A stretch of 64,000 nucleotides of DNA, from NCBI RefSeq assembly GCF_014133895.1, contig NC_050732.1:496001-560000 (forward strand), written 5' to 3'. The notes below the pieces were generated by a model. It worked only from the letters and a program-made list of their open reading frames with translations. It was not told the origin of the DNA and ran no database searches. The position numbers were made by a program, and so were the translations under genes. This stretch comes from Torulaspora globosa (taxonomy: Eukaryota > Ascomycota > Saccharomycetes > Saccharomycetales > Saccharomycetaceae). Shown here piece after piece: positions 10,357-18,830 of the stretch (position 1 is the first letter of the stretch; each line of letters starts with the position of its first letter).

Positions 10357-11910
10357 ATGAGTCAGTTAGAATGTATGTTCTACGAATTAGCCGTCTGTCA
10401 GTTATCCTGGAGCTAATACTAACCGGTCACGTATTTTGCCACAGTTAACATCAAGCATGCTGGTAGAGTTTACCCCGTTAAGATAGCCATGGATGCTACT
10501 GCTGGTGCTTTGAAGGGCCAGGTTGAGCAATTGATTAAAGTTCCCATTTCACGTCAGAAATATATGGTCAAAGGCGGTTTGAGTGATGATACGGCAACAG
10601 AGCTCAGTTCGATAATCAAGCCTGGTTCGACCATCATGGTTCTTGGGACCCCAGACGCGGATTTAGTATCTAAACCAAAACAGAGGAGTCAGTTCATCGA
10701 GGATCTTGCTCCAGAGCAGCAATTGCAGCACTTGAATGAGTTACCAATCGGATTCCAGAATATGGGTAACACTTGTTATCTGAATGCAACATTGCAAGCG
10801 CTCTACAGGATCGAACCCTTGAGAGATATGATCCTTAACTATAGCCAGCAATCGGCGGATAATGCAGCCGATGAAGGACATAAAAAGATCATTATAGAGA
10901 TGAAACGGTGTTTTGAGAATTTGAAGAACAAAAGTTACAAAGCGGTCATGCCCATGGTTCTCTTGACGGCGCTGAGGAAGTGCTACCCTCAGTTTGCTGA
11001 GAGGGACCCCCAAAGCGGCTTCTACAAGCAACAGGATGCTGAAGAGCTTTTCACGCAACTGTGCCAAACCATGGCTCTCATTTTCGGCAATAAGTTCTCC
11101 GAGGCTTTCAGCATACACTTCAGAACCACGATCAAGGACACGGCTAATGAAAACGACGTCACGGTGAAAGAAGACGAGTCTGATGTGAAATTACAATGTC
11201 ATATTTCGGGATCGACGAATTTCTTGAAGAACGGGTTAATGAACTCGCTGCACGAGCAAATCGAAAAGAGATCTACGATCACGGACGTCAACTCTGTGTA
11301 CAGCGTGGATAAGCAGATCACAAAGCTGCCCAAATATTTAACTGTTCAGTTTGTCAGGTTTTTCTGGAAAAGATCTGCGGGCAAGAAATCCAAGATCTTA
11401 CGTAAAGTGGTATTCCCCTTCCAACTCGACGTGGCTGAAATGCTAACGCCCGAGTACGCAAAGGAAAAGATCCAAGTGCGCGAGGATTTCAGGCAGATCG
11501 ATAAGGAGAGGCTCGAGAAGGAACGCGACCTGAAGAAGCGGAAAATAGACGACACCGCCAACCCTACTGTGATGGCTCCAAGAGAAAAATACGAAACTGA
11601 GATGGCGCTCGCTAAGAGTGAACAAGAGCACTGGATCGAAGAGTTCAAGAAAAAAACACCCAAAGACCTGCAACCTGGCGAAAATCCCTCCTGTCTGTAC
11701 GAACTGATTGGCGTGATAACCCACCAGGGAGCAAACTCAGAGTCTGGCCATTACCAGTCGTTCATAAGGGACGAAATGGACGAAAACAAATGGTACAATT
11801 TCAACGACGACAAAGTCAGCGTTGTCGCCAAGGAGAAAATAGAGAGCTTAGCCGGCGGTGGCGAAAGCGATAGCGCTCTGATCTTGATTTACAAAGGATT
11901 TGGTCTCTGA
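10357..11910 (+). CDS. UBP6: UBP6, proteasome-associated deubiquitinase (with intron)
   Basis: CDS join(10357..10372, 10445..11910) gives 493 aa, close to yeast Ubp6 (499). Exon 1 encodes MSQLE plus the first base of a Phe codon. Exon 2 continues with [14 protein letters not shown], which restores the N-terminal ubiquitin-like domain that docks on Rpn1. Starting at the ATG at 10489 instead would delete the first strands of that domain. The USP catalytic domain follows: Cys box [17 protein letters not shown] with C116 as nucleophile, and His box [11 protein letters not shown] with [12 protein letters not shown]. The enzyme trims ubiquitin from substrates on the 26S proteasome and recycles it. 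A PACE-like site is upstream. The gene is convergent with MIC19. Confidence 0.95.
10373..10444 (+). other. Intron in UBP6 (72 nt)
   Basis: The donor is GTATGT at 10373, the branch point a perfect TACTAAC at 10417-10423, and the acceptor CAG at 10442-10444. The branch-to-acceptor distance is 21 nt. Splicing joins GAA-T to TT-AAC in phase 1 and produces a ubiquitin-like N-terminus matching the family. The intron contains in-frame stops if read through. Confidence 0.92.
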
Positions 11911-11979
11911 TTAGCTCTTGTTTTTCATTTATTGGTAGGAGAATATATACTATTTGAACAGGCATCCGCTTTTCTACTG

Positions 11980-12444
11980 CTAACTAAACACAAGCTTCTT
12001 GAACTGCTCTATCTCCTCGTAGCAGTTCAACGGCTTGCCTTTATTCTCGAGCAGACACTTATGCAAAGCCTTTCTCGCGTCACCATCAGCGTACTTAGCC
12101 CTTTGGGCATCGTCCCTCTCTTGGAACAGGCCTAGCTTTTGGTTCAATTGCTCGATCTTTTCATTCAAAGCTGCGGATGACAGAGACGAACCCTCACCAT
12201 CCGAAGAATCGCCCTTTAATAACGAGCTCTCCAGCCTGTTCTCAAATTTTTTCAGTGTATCCTCTTCCAACTCAGATAGTCTATCAGAGACTCTCTGCTC
12301 CACATATCTCTCAGCCAGCTGTCTTCTGCTGTAGTCGCTCTCCTTCGAAGACTCCAACTGAGCAAGCAATGCTTCCGAAAAATCGATTTGAGTCTGTGGT
12401 TGAAACACCTGCACCTCACCACCCTTTGAAGGTTGAGAACCCAT
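11980..12444 (-). CDS. MIC19: MIC19/AIM13, MICOS complex subunit
   Basis: A 154-aa protein beginning MGSQPSK, a typical N-myristoylation signal. The middle is a charged coiled-coil region (about residues 25-115). The C-terminal CHCH-like region carries the two-cysteine CX10C motif typical of yeast Mic19 (KCLLENKGKPLNCYEE). The protein sits on the inner mitochondrial membrane facing the intermembrane space and links Mic60 and Mic10 modules at crista junctions; this is family knowledge. Its position next to UBP6 matches YFR010W-YFR011C. It is slightly shorter than the S. cerevisiae protein (170 aa). Confidence 0.92.
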   Translation of the reverse strand: MGSQPSKGGEVQVFQPQTQIDFSEALLAQLESSKESDYSRRQLAERYVEQRVSDRLSELEEDTLKKFENRLESSLLKGDSSDGEGSSLSSAALNEKIEQLNQKLGLFQERDDAQRAKYADGDARKALHKCLLENKGKPLNCYEEIEQFKKLVFS

Positions 12445-12739
12445 CCTGTCGCCAGATCACAAGCACTTTACTGCCTTCGATATCGCTAGCTCTCTTCTCT
12501 TTAACTCAGTGAAAACTATTCGATATATGGGATCCGCGTACTGTCTGCAGCATCTGATTGGGCCAAAAGCGCGAACAACACAAGAACCAATGGTACATAA
12601 CCGAGCTACAGGCCATTGCTAGAGAACCAGCATGGGACAGCAAGCTCAAGCTCCAGCAGCTCAGAATGTATAGAGTGCTCAGTTGTTCCTCTCCTAATCT
12701 ATGTCTACAAAAAATCCTTCATTACCCGTCCATTTCCGA
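12445..12739. other. Intergenic region, MIC19 promoter and tRNA upstream flank
   Basis: No gene is seen. ORFs that cross this stretch overlap the tRNA-Tyr gene and have no credible product. Confidence 0.4.
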
Positions 12740-12825
12740 CTCTCGGTAGCCAAGTTGGTTTAAGGCGCAAGACTGTAACTGTTCAAGTAATCTTGAGATC
12801 GGGCGTTCGAATCGCCCCCGGGAGA
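12740..12825 (+). tRNA. tRNA-Tyr (GTA) with 11-nt intron
   Basis: The gene starts CTCTCGGTAGCCAAG and ends CCCCCGGGAGA, nearly identical to yeast tRNA-Tyr. The anticodon GTA is at 12775-12777. An 11-nt intron (12779-12789) sits one base 3' of the anticodon, the canonical place, and is shorter than the 14-nt intron of S. cerevisiae. The acceptor stem CTCTCGG/CCGGGAG and the T-loop GTTCGAATC are intact. A T-run terminator begins at about 12828. Confidence 0.97.
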
Positions 12826-13210
12826 TATTTTTTATTTTACGCCATGAAATAAGCCACATCACTTAGGACGGAATTTGGAACGCGAAAAATCCTCGCCAGC
12901 CATTTTCTTGGCGCGTTCTGCGGCAGTTTCTGAGCCAAGTTGTTTCTCGAGAAGCTAGCCATTCCTAACAAAGATAGCTGTTACATCTACAAGACAACTC
13001 CATGATAGCATGGACTAAAATAGCCCGTGTGGTCGACGATAAGCCCTGTGAATGCTCCGTTGAAACATCTGCAGACAATGTGGCGGTAGCGTACCGGAAG
13101 AAACTTGGTATCTTTTGATATAAGAGTGGTGTTTTGCGGCATAGATGATCAAAATTGTAAATAAAGCAGTGATTGCTACAGCTAGGTTTGTTTAGCTGAT
13201 AGTAAGAAGG
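12826..13210. other. Intergenic region between tRNA-Tyr and the TOS7-like gene
   Basis: It begins with the pol III T-run and otherwise shows no gene. It holds the promoter of the downstream membrane-protein gene. Confidence 0.4.
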
Positions 13211-14638
13211 ATGTTACCAAGAACGCGAGCTGTTTTTACCGTAATATGTGGGTTCCAATTTGCAGCGATGGCTTTTCTGGTGATTGCGTGCATTACTGCT
13301 CCGGTGTTTAAACAGATAGGACTTTCCAAGTACCAGGGAACGACTTATGGGGTGTTTGGATATTGTCAGTCAGATAAGGGTTGTTCCAAGGCGGCTGCTA
13401 CTTATGATCCTTTCGAAGTGGGCAGCGGTTCGAATGGGGACTGGACGTTAGGAACGACTCCAAGGAAACGGTTGGGAAAGATTCTTATTGTGACGCCGGT
13501 TGCCGCGGGTTTGAACTTTATTTCATTGGTGTCGACGCTATTGGCGTTTGCTATTGGGTTGTTGCGCGATTCTACTTCTGGGATTCTGTTCACTTTGAAT
13601 TTGGCTATGACCGCGCTGGCGTTTGCTGCGTCTGCCCTGGTGTGTGTCGTGACATTTCTGTTATTTTATCCTCATGTCACTTGGTGTTCTTGGCTGCTGA
13701 TTCCAGCAGCAGTTCTCCCTTTGATTGCCATTCCTCTGGTGTTCGTGGCACATTCTTCTGGCAGAAGAGCTGGCCATGGGGAGAGTGACGACGACTTGAC
13801 GGGGATTGTACAGCACGATGCTATCCTGGACAGCGAGTTTGACTCCCCAAGCAGGAAAAATGGTTCTTACAGAGAATTGAATAACACAAGCGATTCTTTG
13901 CTGGAAAAACCGCTGATCTTGCCGTCGTATGACAATCTCCATAAGCAAGAGTCGGTGGTCAGGACCGATACCGACACTACTGCCCACTCAACTGTCGAGA
14001 AGGATCCATACGAGATACAAGCGGAGACGAAGTCTCAGACGGCTTTCTCCGCCATCAACGGTCCAAGCGGGCAGGTTCGACCACCGGTATCGCTATCGAT
14101 GGCTTCGTCTGAATACTCGAATAACTACCCTCAAAGCCAACTTCAAAAGGAGCCTCGCGACGTTTTGGAAGATATTATAAAAGATTCTCTGTCCAAGGAT
14201 GAACTGGCAGAAAGTCATGTTCGTTCGGTGAGCGATAATGGTTCAGACTTCACCTCGATCTCCCAAAGAGCTGCCCGTCAGCAGCCGGCTGGTCCCAGAC
14301 CTTTCCCATCACAACAACAGAATATGCCACCTAACGTGAGATCTGCTGGTCCGGATCCTACCGAGATGCTTCTTCAGAACAATCCAAACTTTCTGCACCC
14401 AAATACTAGACGGATGCAGCCTCCTGTTCACAACCAACAACCAAACCACTTCCCGCAGCATCCACATCGGCCAAGGCATCCTAACAGCTACGGCGGATTT
14501 CAAAATAGCGTTCCCACACCTGTGGCGCCTTCGACGTCGACGCATTATAAGCCTGCGTACAAGAGGGTCGGTGCCAGAAATAACATGATGCCTCCTGCCT
14601 CATCGATGAACGGCAATAATCCGTACCAGTTTAGATAG
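13211..14638 (+). CDS. TOS7: SUR7/PalI (Rim9)-family membrane protein, TOS7/DCV1 orthologue
   Basis: A 475-aa protein. It begins with a hydrophobic segment (residues about 8-32), then an extracytoplasmic loop with GVFGYCQSDKGC, the Cys-containing loop of the PalI/SUR7 family. Three further membrane segments lie at about 90-190 (GLNFISLVSTLLAFAIGLL and others). The remaining 280 residues are a low-complexity cytosolic tail rich in Ser, Pro, Gln, Asn and His. Position between MIC19 (YFR011C) and TLG2 (YOL018C) identifies it as the single ancestor of YFR012W (DCV1) and YOL019W (TOS7). The long tail matches TOS7 better. The family acts at the plasma membrane in cortical organisation and secretion; the precise role is uncertain. 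Confidence 0.85.
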   Translation: MLPRTRAVFTVICGFQFAAMAFLVIACITAPVFKQIGLSKYQGTTYGVFGYCQSDKGCSKAAATYDPFEVGSGSNGDWTLGTTPRKRLGKILIVTPVAAGLNFISLVSTLLAFAIGLLRDSTSGILFTLNLAMTALAFAASALVCVVTFLLFYPHVTWCSWLLIPAAVLPLIAIPLVFVAHSSGRRAGHGESDDDLTGIVQHDAILDSEFDSPSRKNGSYRELNNTSDSLLEKPLILPSYDNLHKQESVVRTDTDTTAHSTVEKDPYEIQAETKSQTAFSAINGPSGQVRPPVSLSMASSEYSNNYPQSQLQKEPRDVLEDIIKDSLSKDELAESHVRSVSDNGSDFTSISQRAARQQPAGPRPFPSQQQNMPPNVRSAGPDPTEMLLQNNPNFLHPNTRRMQPPVHNQQPNHFPQHPHRPRHPNSYGGFQNSVPTPVAPSTSTHYKPAYKRVGARNNMMPPASSMNGNNPYQFR

Positions 14639-14653
14639 CATCGGACGACGCTT

Positions 14654-15763
14654 CTACTTGATAACTATGTCTATAAAACGTTTCTGTAATTTATCATCAG
14701 TGACCCCCACGGGATCCATGTTTTCAGGCCTCGTAGTTGAGTCTCCAGGGCTCGTCGTTGCTGGTGAAGAGCTGTGGTTACCACCACTACTGTGCGGCTT
14801 CAACATCACGATGAAAAACAGAGCGATAACGCACAGCGACAGTAAAAGAATGAGCCTGCATTTCTGGCTTCTTTTCTGATAGTGTGTTGCCTTGTCCAAT
14901 TCTCGGTTAGCCCCCTTCAAGTGTATGACCGTGTTTTCAATGTTGTAATCGATCCTGTCGACTATTGTCCCCTGATCTATGATCAAGTTCTGCATCTCTC
15001 TGAAGATTGTACTCACTTCTAGCACACCTTTCGCAAGTTGCGTAATTTCTTCGTCTCTTTCCTGGAGGAATCTCTGATTAGTCTGCTGCTTATTATCCAT
15101 CTGGCGCCGTAGAGTTTGTCTGGAGTATGCTTCAATATCCTGGCTACCCTTCGTGGCCGTCTCTTCCTCTTCGATCAGTAACTGCGACGGATCGTCGTTC
15201 TTGGGGAAAATGGGTTTCAAATCATCCTTGTTCAGGAACTTGAGATAATTGTTCTGTAATACTCGAAACTTATTACTCTCTGATTGGATCTGTTGAGCGT
15301 ATCTCTTCCTCATGTTATCCAGTATGATCAGTTCACCGCGTTGCAGCCGCTTGCCATCCATCGTCTGGCTATCGAATATATGCTGCAGCTTCTTGATAAC
15401 ATTGTAGCACCTCTGAAACAGCTGGATGATCTGGTAGCTCAGCTGTTCGATCTCCTTTTCATCATGAGACTTATCCTCAAAGCCCGGAAGTGAGTTCTTT
15501 CTGTACAAACCGTTCAATTGCTTCATTAACCTTTCGACTTGGTCCAAATTATCGACAACCTCCTGCGTCAGGTCAACGAATCTGGGGGGCAACACATCTC
15601 CCTTGTTGGCATCTGACATATCCACCATGGGAAACGCCTCTTCATCCTCTACCTCGTCCAGAAACGGGTTCGTCTTACCATCGTTGGACCTTATACTGAA
15701 CCTGGCATTATGAGGGAAAGTTCTTCTGTAAGAAAGAAACAGATTGGTCCTATCTCTGAACAT
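14654..15763 (-). CDS. TLG2: TLG2, endosomal/trans-Golgi t-SNARE (syntaxin 16 type)
   Basis: A Qa-SNARE. The N-terminus MFRDRTNLFLSYRRTFP is the conserved Sec1/Munc18-family (Vps45)-binding peptide. A three-helix Habc region follows, then the SNARE motif (about residues 245-310, ITQLAKGVLEVSTIFREMQ) and a C-terminal anchor LILLLSLCVIALFFIVML with a short lumenal tail. The start was set at 15763 because S. cerevisiae Tlg2 begins there and this ATG has A at -3. In-frame ATGs at 15766 and 15811 also exist, and the latter would add 16 residues. Tlg2 mediates fusion of endocytic vesicles with the late Golgi. It is tail-to-tail with the TOS7-like gene, only 15 bases away. Confidence 0.94.
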   Translation of the reverse strand: MFRDRTNLFLSYRRTFPHNARFSIRSNDGKTNPFLDEVEDEEAFPMVDMSDANKGDVLPPRFVDLTQEVVDNLDQVERLMKQLNGLYRKNSLPGFEDKSHDEKEIEQLSYQIIQLFQRCYNVIKKLQHIFDSQTMDGKRLQRGELIILDNMRKRYAQQIQSESNKFRVLQNNYLKFLNKDDLKPIFPKNDDPSQLLIEEEETATKGSQDIEAYSRQTLRRQMDNKQQTNQRFLQERDEEITQLAKGVLEVSTIFREMQNLIIDQGTIVDRIDYNIENTVIHLKGANRELDKATHYQKRSQKCRLILLLSLCVIALFFIVMLKPHSSGGNHSSSPATTSPGDSTTRPENMDPVGVTDDKLQKRFIDIVIK

Positions 15764-16312
15764 CATCGATTTCCTTTGTCTTTTGAAGGTGTTGGTCTCT
15801 GCTGAGTTCATCCACTGGGTCTTTATGTTAAGCCCCTATGACTCTTGCTTGAAGCGACAAGGAATAAATCATGCCTAAGCAAACCGGAGGCGGTAGACAT
15901 GTCCCACACAGTCGAGGCAGTTTGAAATGGCCAGTCAGTGCAGCTACATCATCGAACGTAAGCCTACGAGTTGCAAGTTTTCCAAGGAACTTTGGGTATC
16001 GATTTACACGGGTTTAAAAGCACAGCAGATCCACTCAAAGTCTTAAATGGCATGTCGGATTTTCCACGATTGATTTAGTTCGCCATTCTACCTTTATTTA
16101 TTGATCTTTTGCGAGATCCAGACTTCTGATACCAGCTTGTTTGTCAAGCTGGAAAAGTCTTCAAAGATCAAATATCTTACAGTTTCCAGCGAGAACAGCC
16201 TTAGGAAGAAGGCTTCAAAAGTGGCTATTGGCTGATCGAGGAGGCTTGCCGGTTGCTGGTACGATAAATTACTTGCTGCTAGCTTTAGAGTCTCTCTGAG
16301 AGCCCATCAGCT
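15764..16312. other. Divergent intergenic region TLG2/AFI1, synteny junction
   Basis: No gene is seen. Left of it the order matches YFR/YOL, right of it YOR129C onward, so a rearrangement breakpoint relative to S. cerevisiae falls here. It holds the promoters of both flanking genes. Confidence 0.5.
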
Positions 16313-18718
16313 ATGAATCTGATACCAGGGTGTGAGTTATCGGGCAGAAGTGTTTTCTACCTTTTGAGCGGTGAGTTTGATAACAAGTATGGCCCAACTA
16401 TTTCGTGTCAATACCCTCGAGACATACCGGGCTTCGGCTCTGTGTCGGGAGATCGAGACATTGATAGTGCTTCCTCGTTGGCAAGCTTGCTGATCCCTAC
16501 TAACGCGGAGCATCGAACGCTTAGTGCGCCGGACAGCAATGTGTTTACACTGTTCTTGAATCAGCACAGCAGGAATTACCAGTTGCTGCCGTCGTTCGGT
16601 ATGGTAACTATGGAAACGGACGTCAAGGATCCTCTGAGACTTAACTTCGTGAATGTGGTCAAAACATTGAGAGATGAAAACAACTCAAGGGGGGCAAAAA
16701 TACGGTCGATTGCCTTGGGAACAACATTGGGGAATGTCGAGGCTTTAAAACCATTTCTAACCGAGGCTCTGGTGCATATAATGCATGCGAGCGACGTGAA
16801 CGAAATAAAAGAGGTGTTGATGAGTTGTTTTCAGGCTCTGAATGGATTGGATCTCTGCACCGTCGAAACGAGTCTCCACAAAAATCCCATCCAGCAAACA
16901 TTATGTTCGGTACGAAGAAAGAGTTTGCTGCAAAGACTACTTAGCGATGACACACAGCTTGGTAGAGATATTCTCAAGATACTCGATCTCGGATCTGGCG
17001 ACAAATTTGGAAATAAGATCGAGCTTAAGAAAGGGAAGCTACTACTGCACTTCAAACACAGCTCAGTCCAAAGTCCGTTTGAAAACTTGATTCAGAAGCC
17101 GATTGAGATGAGTCTTTTCAGTTACACAGCATCGCATATTAAAATTGGCAATTTACTGGTGTTTCGCTTCTTACAGAAACTAATCCCGGCGCTTGCGAAA
17201 TTGTCTTCAAGCGATTATTCATTCAGAATAATTGTCAATTCACATAAGTTACCCAAGGAGCAAATCTGTCAATTCGTAGTCACTTTATCTCAACTGATGG
17301 GGTGCTTCAGCGAGGCAGAAGGAACGCAATACTACGATGGCGCAAACGTGCTTATTCTACCGTACGCAGAAGTTTCCATGATAAAGAGCATAAAAGAATT
17401 TTTCACAACATGCGACGTTGCAAATCTGTTCACCATCATCGGTACGGCTAATCCTATCTTCCGTCATCACAAGTATTTGTGGGATTACTACTATGATATT
17501 GATGAAGACGTGTTGGAGGCTTCGAGTGACAACGTCGTCAATAACCAGAACAGTCTGTGGGACAGCAATCTTTTAAAAAAACTTTTGCCAAAAAGTATCA
17601 ACGACGCAGCTTCTTTGCATGCTGTCGAATTCGACAGGATGGGATTACTGGCTGCATTTGTGAGCCTCATCAATGACTTGAAGCCGAACGAGGAGAATAT
17701 TCTATCTACCTTGAGAAAAATCAACGTACTACAAATTCAAAGTCAATTGAGGGAGTTTAGGGTTGACGAAACCAGCTTGTGCTCGAGATATGTGACTGGA
17801 TTCAGAGACTTTGTCAAGTTCAATCATTTATTTACACAAGAATCATTGACTGTTATACAGCAATTTTCAAATTTGGACCATCTTATATCGAATCTCTACG
17901 ATGCTGCCCAGTCTCTGAGGAGGAGGCAAGAATTGCTTTCGCAGTTACTGGATCTGCTAAACGAAGTCATCTCCTTCATCGAAAAGAGCCAGGAGAGATT
18001 GACCATCTTTTTGAGTATTGCACTAGACTACTCACCATTTCAATCACTTTCTGAGGGAAATCTCATAGTTAGGGATTTTTCGACCACTAACTTGCGTCAT
18101 GAGGTAGCAGAGACCCTCAAGAAGAACAAATCATGGATCTCTGTTATCGACAATAGCGATACCAGGGGCCTTTTCGAGACATTCGCCAAGGAGCGGGCTT
18201 TGGATTTGCTCTCGATGACTCTCTTATTGAACTCCGATATTCACAAAACCAGAGTGACGAAATCTACAAACCTCGACGGAGCCTCTGTCGACTCATTATC
18301 AATCTCCAGCTCCAGTAGCGGGAATAGCAATGTGGAGACAAGAAGGCCACGTTCAATGAGCCTGAAGTGGATAAAAAGCCTTCACCTTCACAAAAGTAGC
18401 GATAACTTTGTTGAAGAGTCAACTACTCCATGGTTAGACACGTCTTCCGTTTCATCTTCGCCTGGAAGATTTACTTCTACAAAGAGCAGCAATGCAGAGT
18501 CTATGTCATCTCTCTCCTCTATATCGTCCTCATCCTCGCGGAAGGTCAGTTATAAGAGCTTTCGCCAAAAGACCGAAAACATTAAGAGGTTGGCTACGGA
18601 AATCATATTGAGGATCAAAAGCCACCCCATTGGTACTTTCTTGATCAACGAAGAGATGAGCTCATTCGGTCAAACACTATTCCAAGTTTCAGAAGTTGAG
18701 TTCATGCCAAGCTCATAG
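16313..18718 (+). CDS. AFI1: AFI1, Arf3-docking DENN-like polarity factor
   Basis: An 801-aa protein. The N-terminal region (FYLLSGEFDNKYGPTISCQY, residues 15-34) has the uDENN-like docking domain of Afi1. The central part (about 250-480) resembles the SPA (stabilisation of polarity axis)/DENN core. The C-terminus is Ser-rich (SISSSSSGNSNVE and similar stretches). Length is close to S. cerevisiae Afi1 (893 aa). The neighbour ADE2 supports YOR129C identity, since YOR128C is ADE2. Afi1 recruits the Arf6-type GTPase Arf3 to the bud cortex and affects polarity and budding pattern. The start ATG gives the conserved LIPGCELSGRSVFYLLSG end. Confidence 0.85.
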   Translation: MNLIPGCELSGRSVFYLLSGEFDNKYGPTISCQYPRDIPGFGSVSGDRDIDSASSLASLLIPTNAEHRTLSAPDSNVFTLFLNQHSRNYQLLPSFGMVTMETDVKDPLRLNFVNVVKTLRDENNSRGAKIRSIALGTTLGNVEALKPFLTEALVHIMHASDVNEIKEVLMSCFQALNGLDLCTVETSLHKNPIQQTLCSVRRKSLLQRLLSDDTQLGRDILKILDLGSGDKFGNKIELKKGKLLLHFKHSSVQSPFENLIQKPIEMSLFSYTASHIKIGNLLVFRFLQKLIPALAKLSSSDYSFRIIVNSHKLPKEQICQFVVTLSQLMGCFSEAEGTQYYDGANVLILPYAEVSMIKSIKEFFTTCDVANLFTIIGTANPIFRHHKYLWDYYYDIDEDVLEASSDNVVNNQNSLWDSNLLKKLLPKSINDAASLHAVEFDRMGLLAAFVSLINDLKPNEENILSTLRKINVLQIQSQLREFRVDETSLCSRYVTGFRDFVKFNHLFTQESLTVIQQFSNLDHLISNLYDAAQSLRRRQELLSQLLDLLNEVISFIEKSQERLTIFLSIALDYSPFQSLSEGNLIVRDFSTTNLRHEVAETLKKNKSWISVIDNSDTRGLFETFAKERALDLLSMTLLLNSDIHKTRVTKSTNLDGASVDSLSISSSSSGNSNVETRRPRSMSLKWIKSLHLHKSSDNFVEESTTPWLDTSSVSSSPGRFTSTKSSNAESMSSLSSISSSSSRKVSYKSFRQKTENIKRLATEIILRIKSHPIGTFLINEEMSSFGQTLFQVSEVEFMPSS

Positions 18719-18830
18719 ATACAGGCTTGAGTGAGAAGAAATAATAATTATTTAATTTGGTCTGTAATTTTTTTGTATTGATAGTGGTTGTGCTATGCTT
18801 AAACTATGCACATTTTTATTACTGATGTGG

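Noticed and set aside
10489..11910. UBP6 as an intronless gene starting at the ATG at 10489
   Set aside because: It would lack the start of the ubiquitin-like domain, whereas a complete intron with donor, branch point and acceptor restores it.
12558..12852. Two short ORFs across the tRNA-Tyr gene
   Set aside because: They read through the tRNA and have no protein-like conservation.
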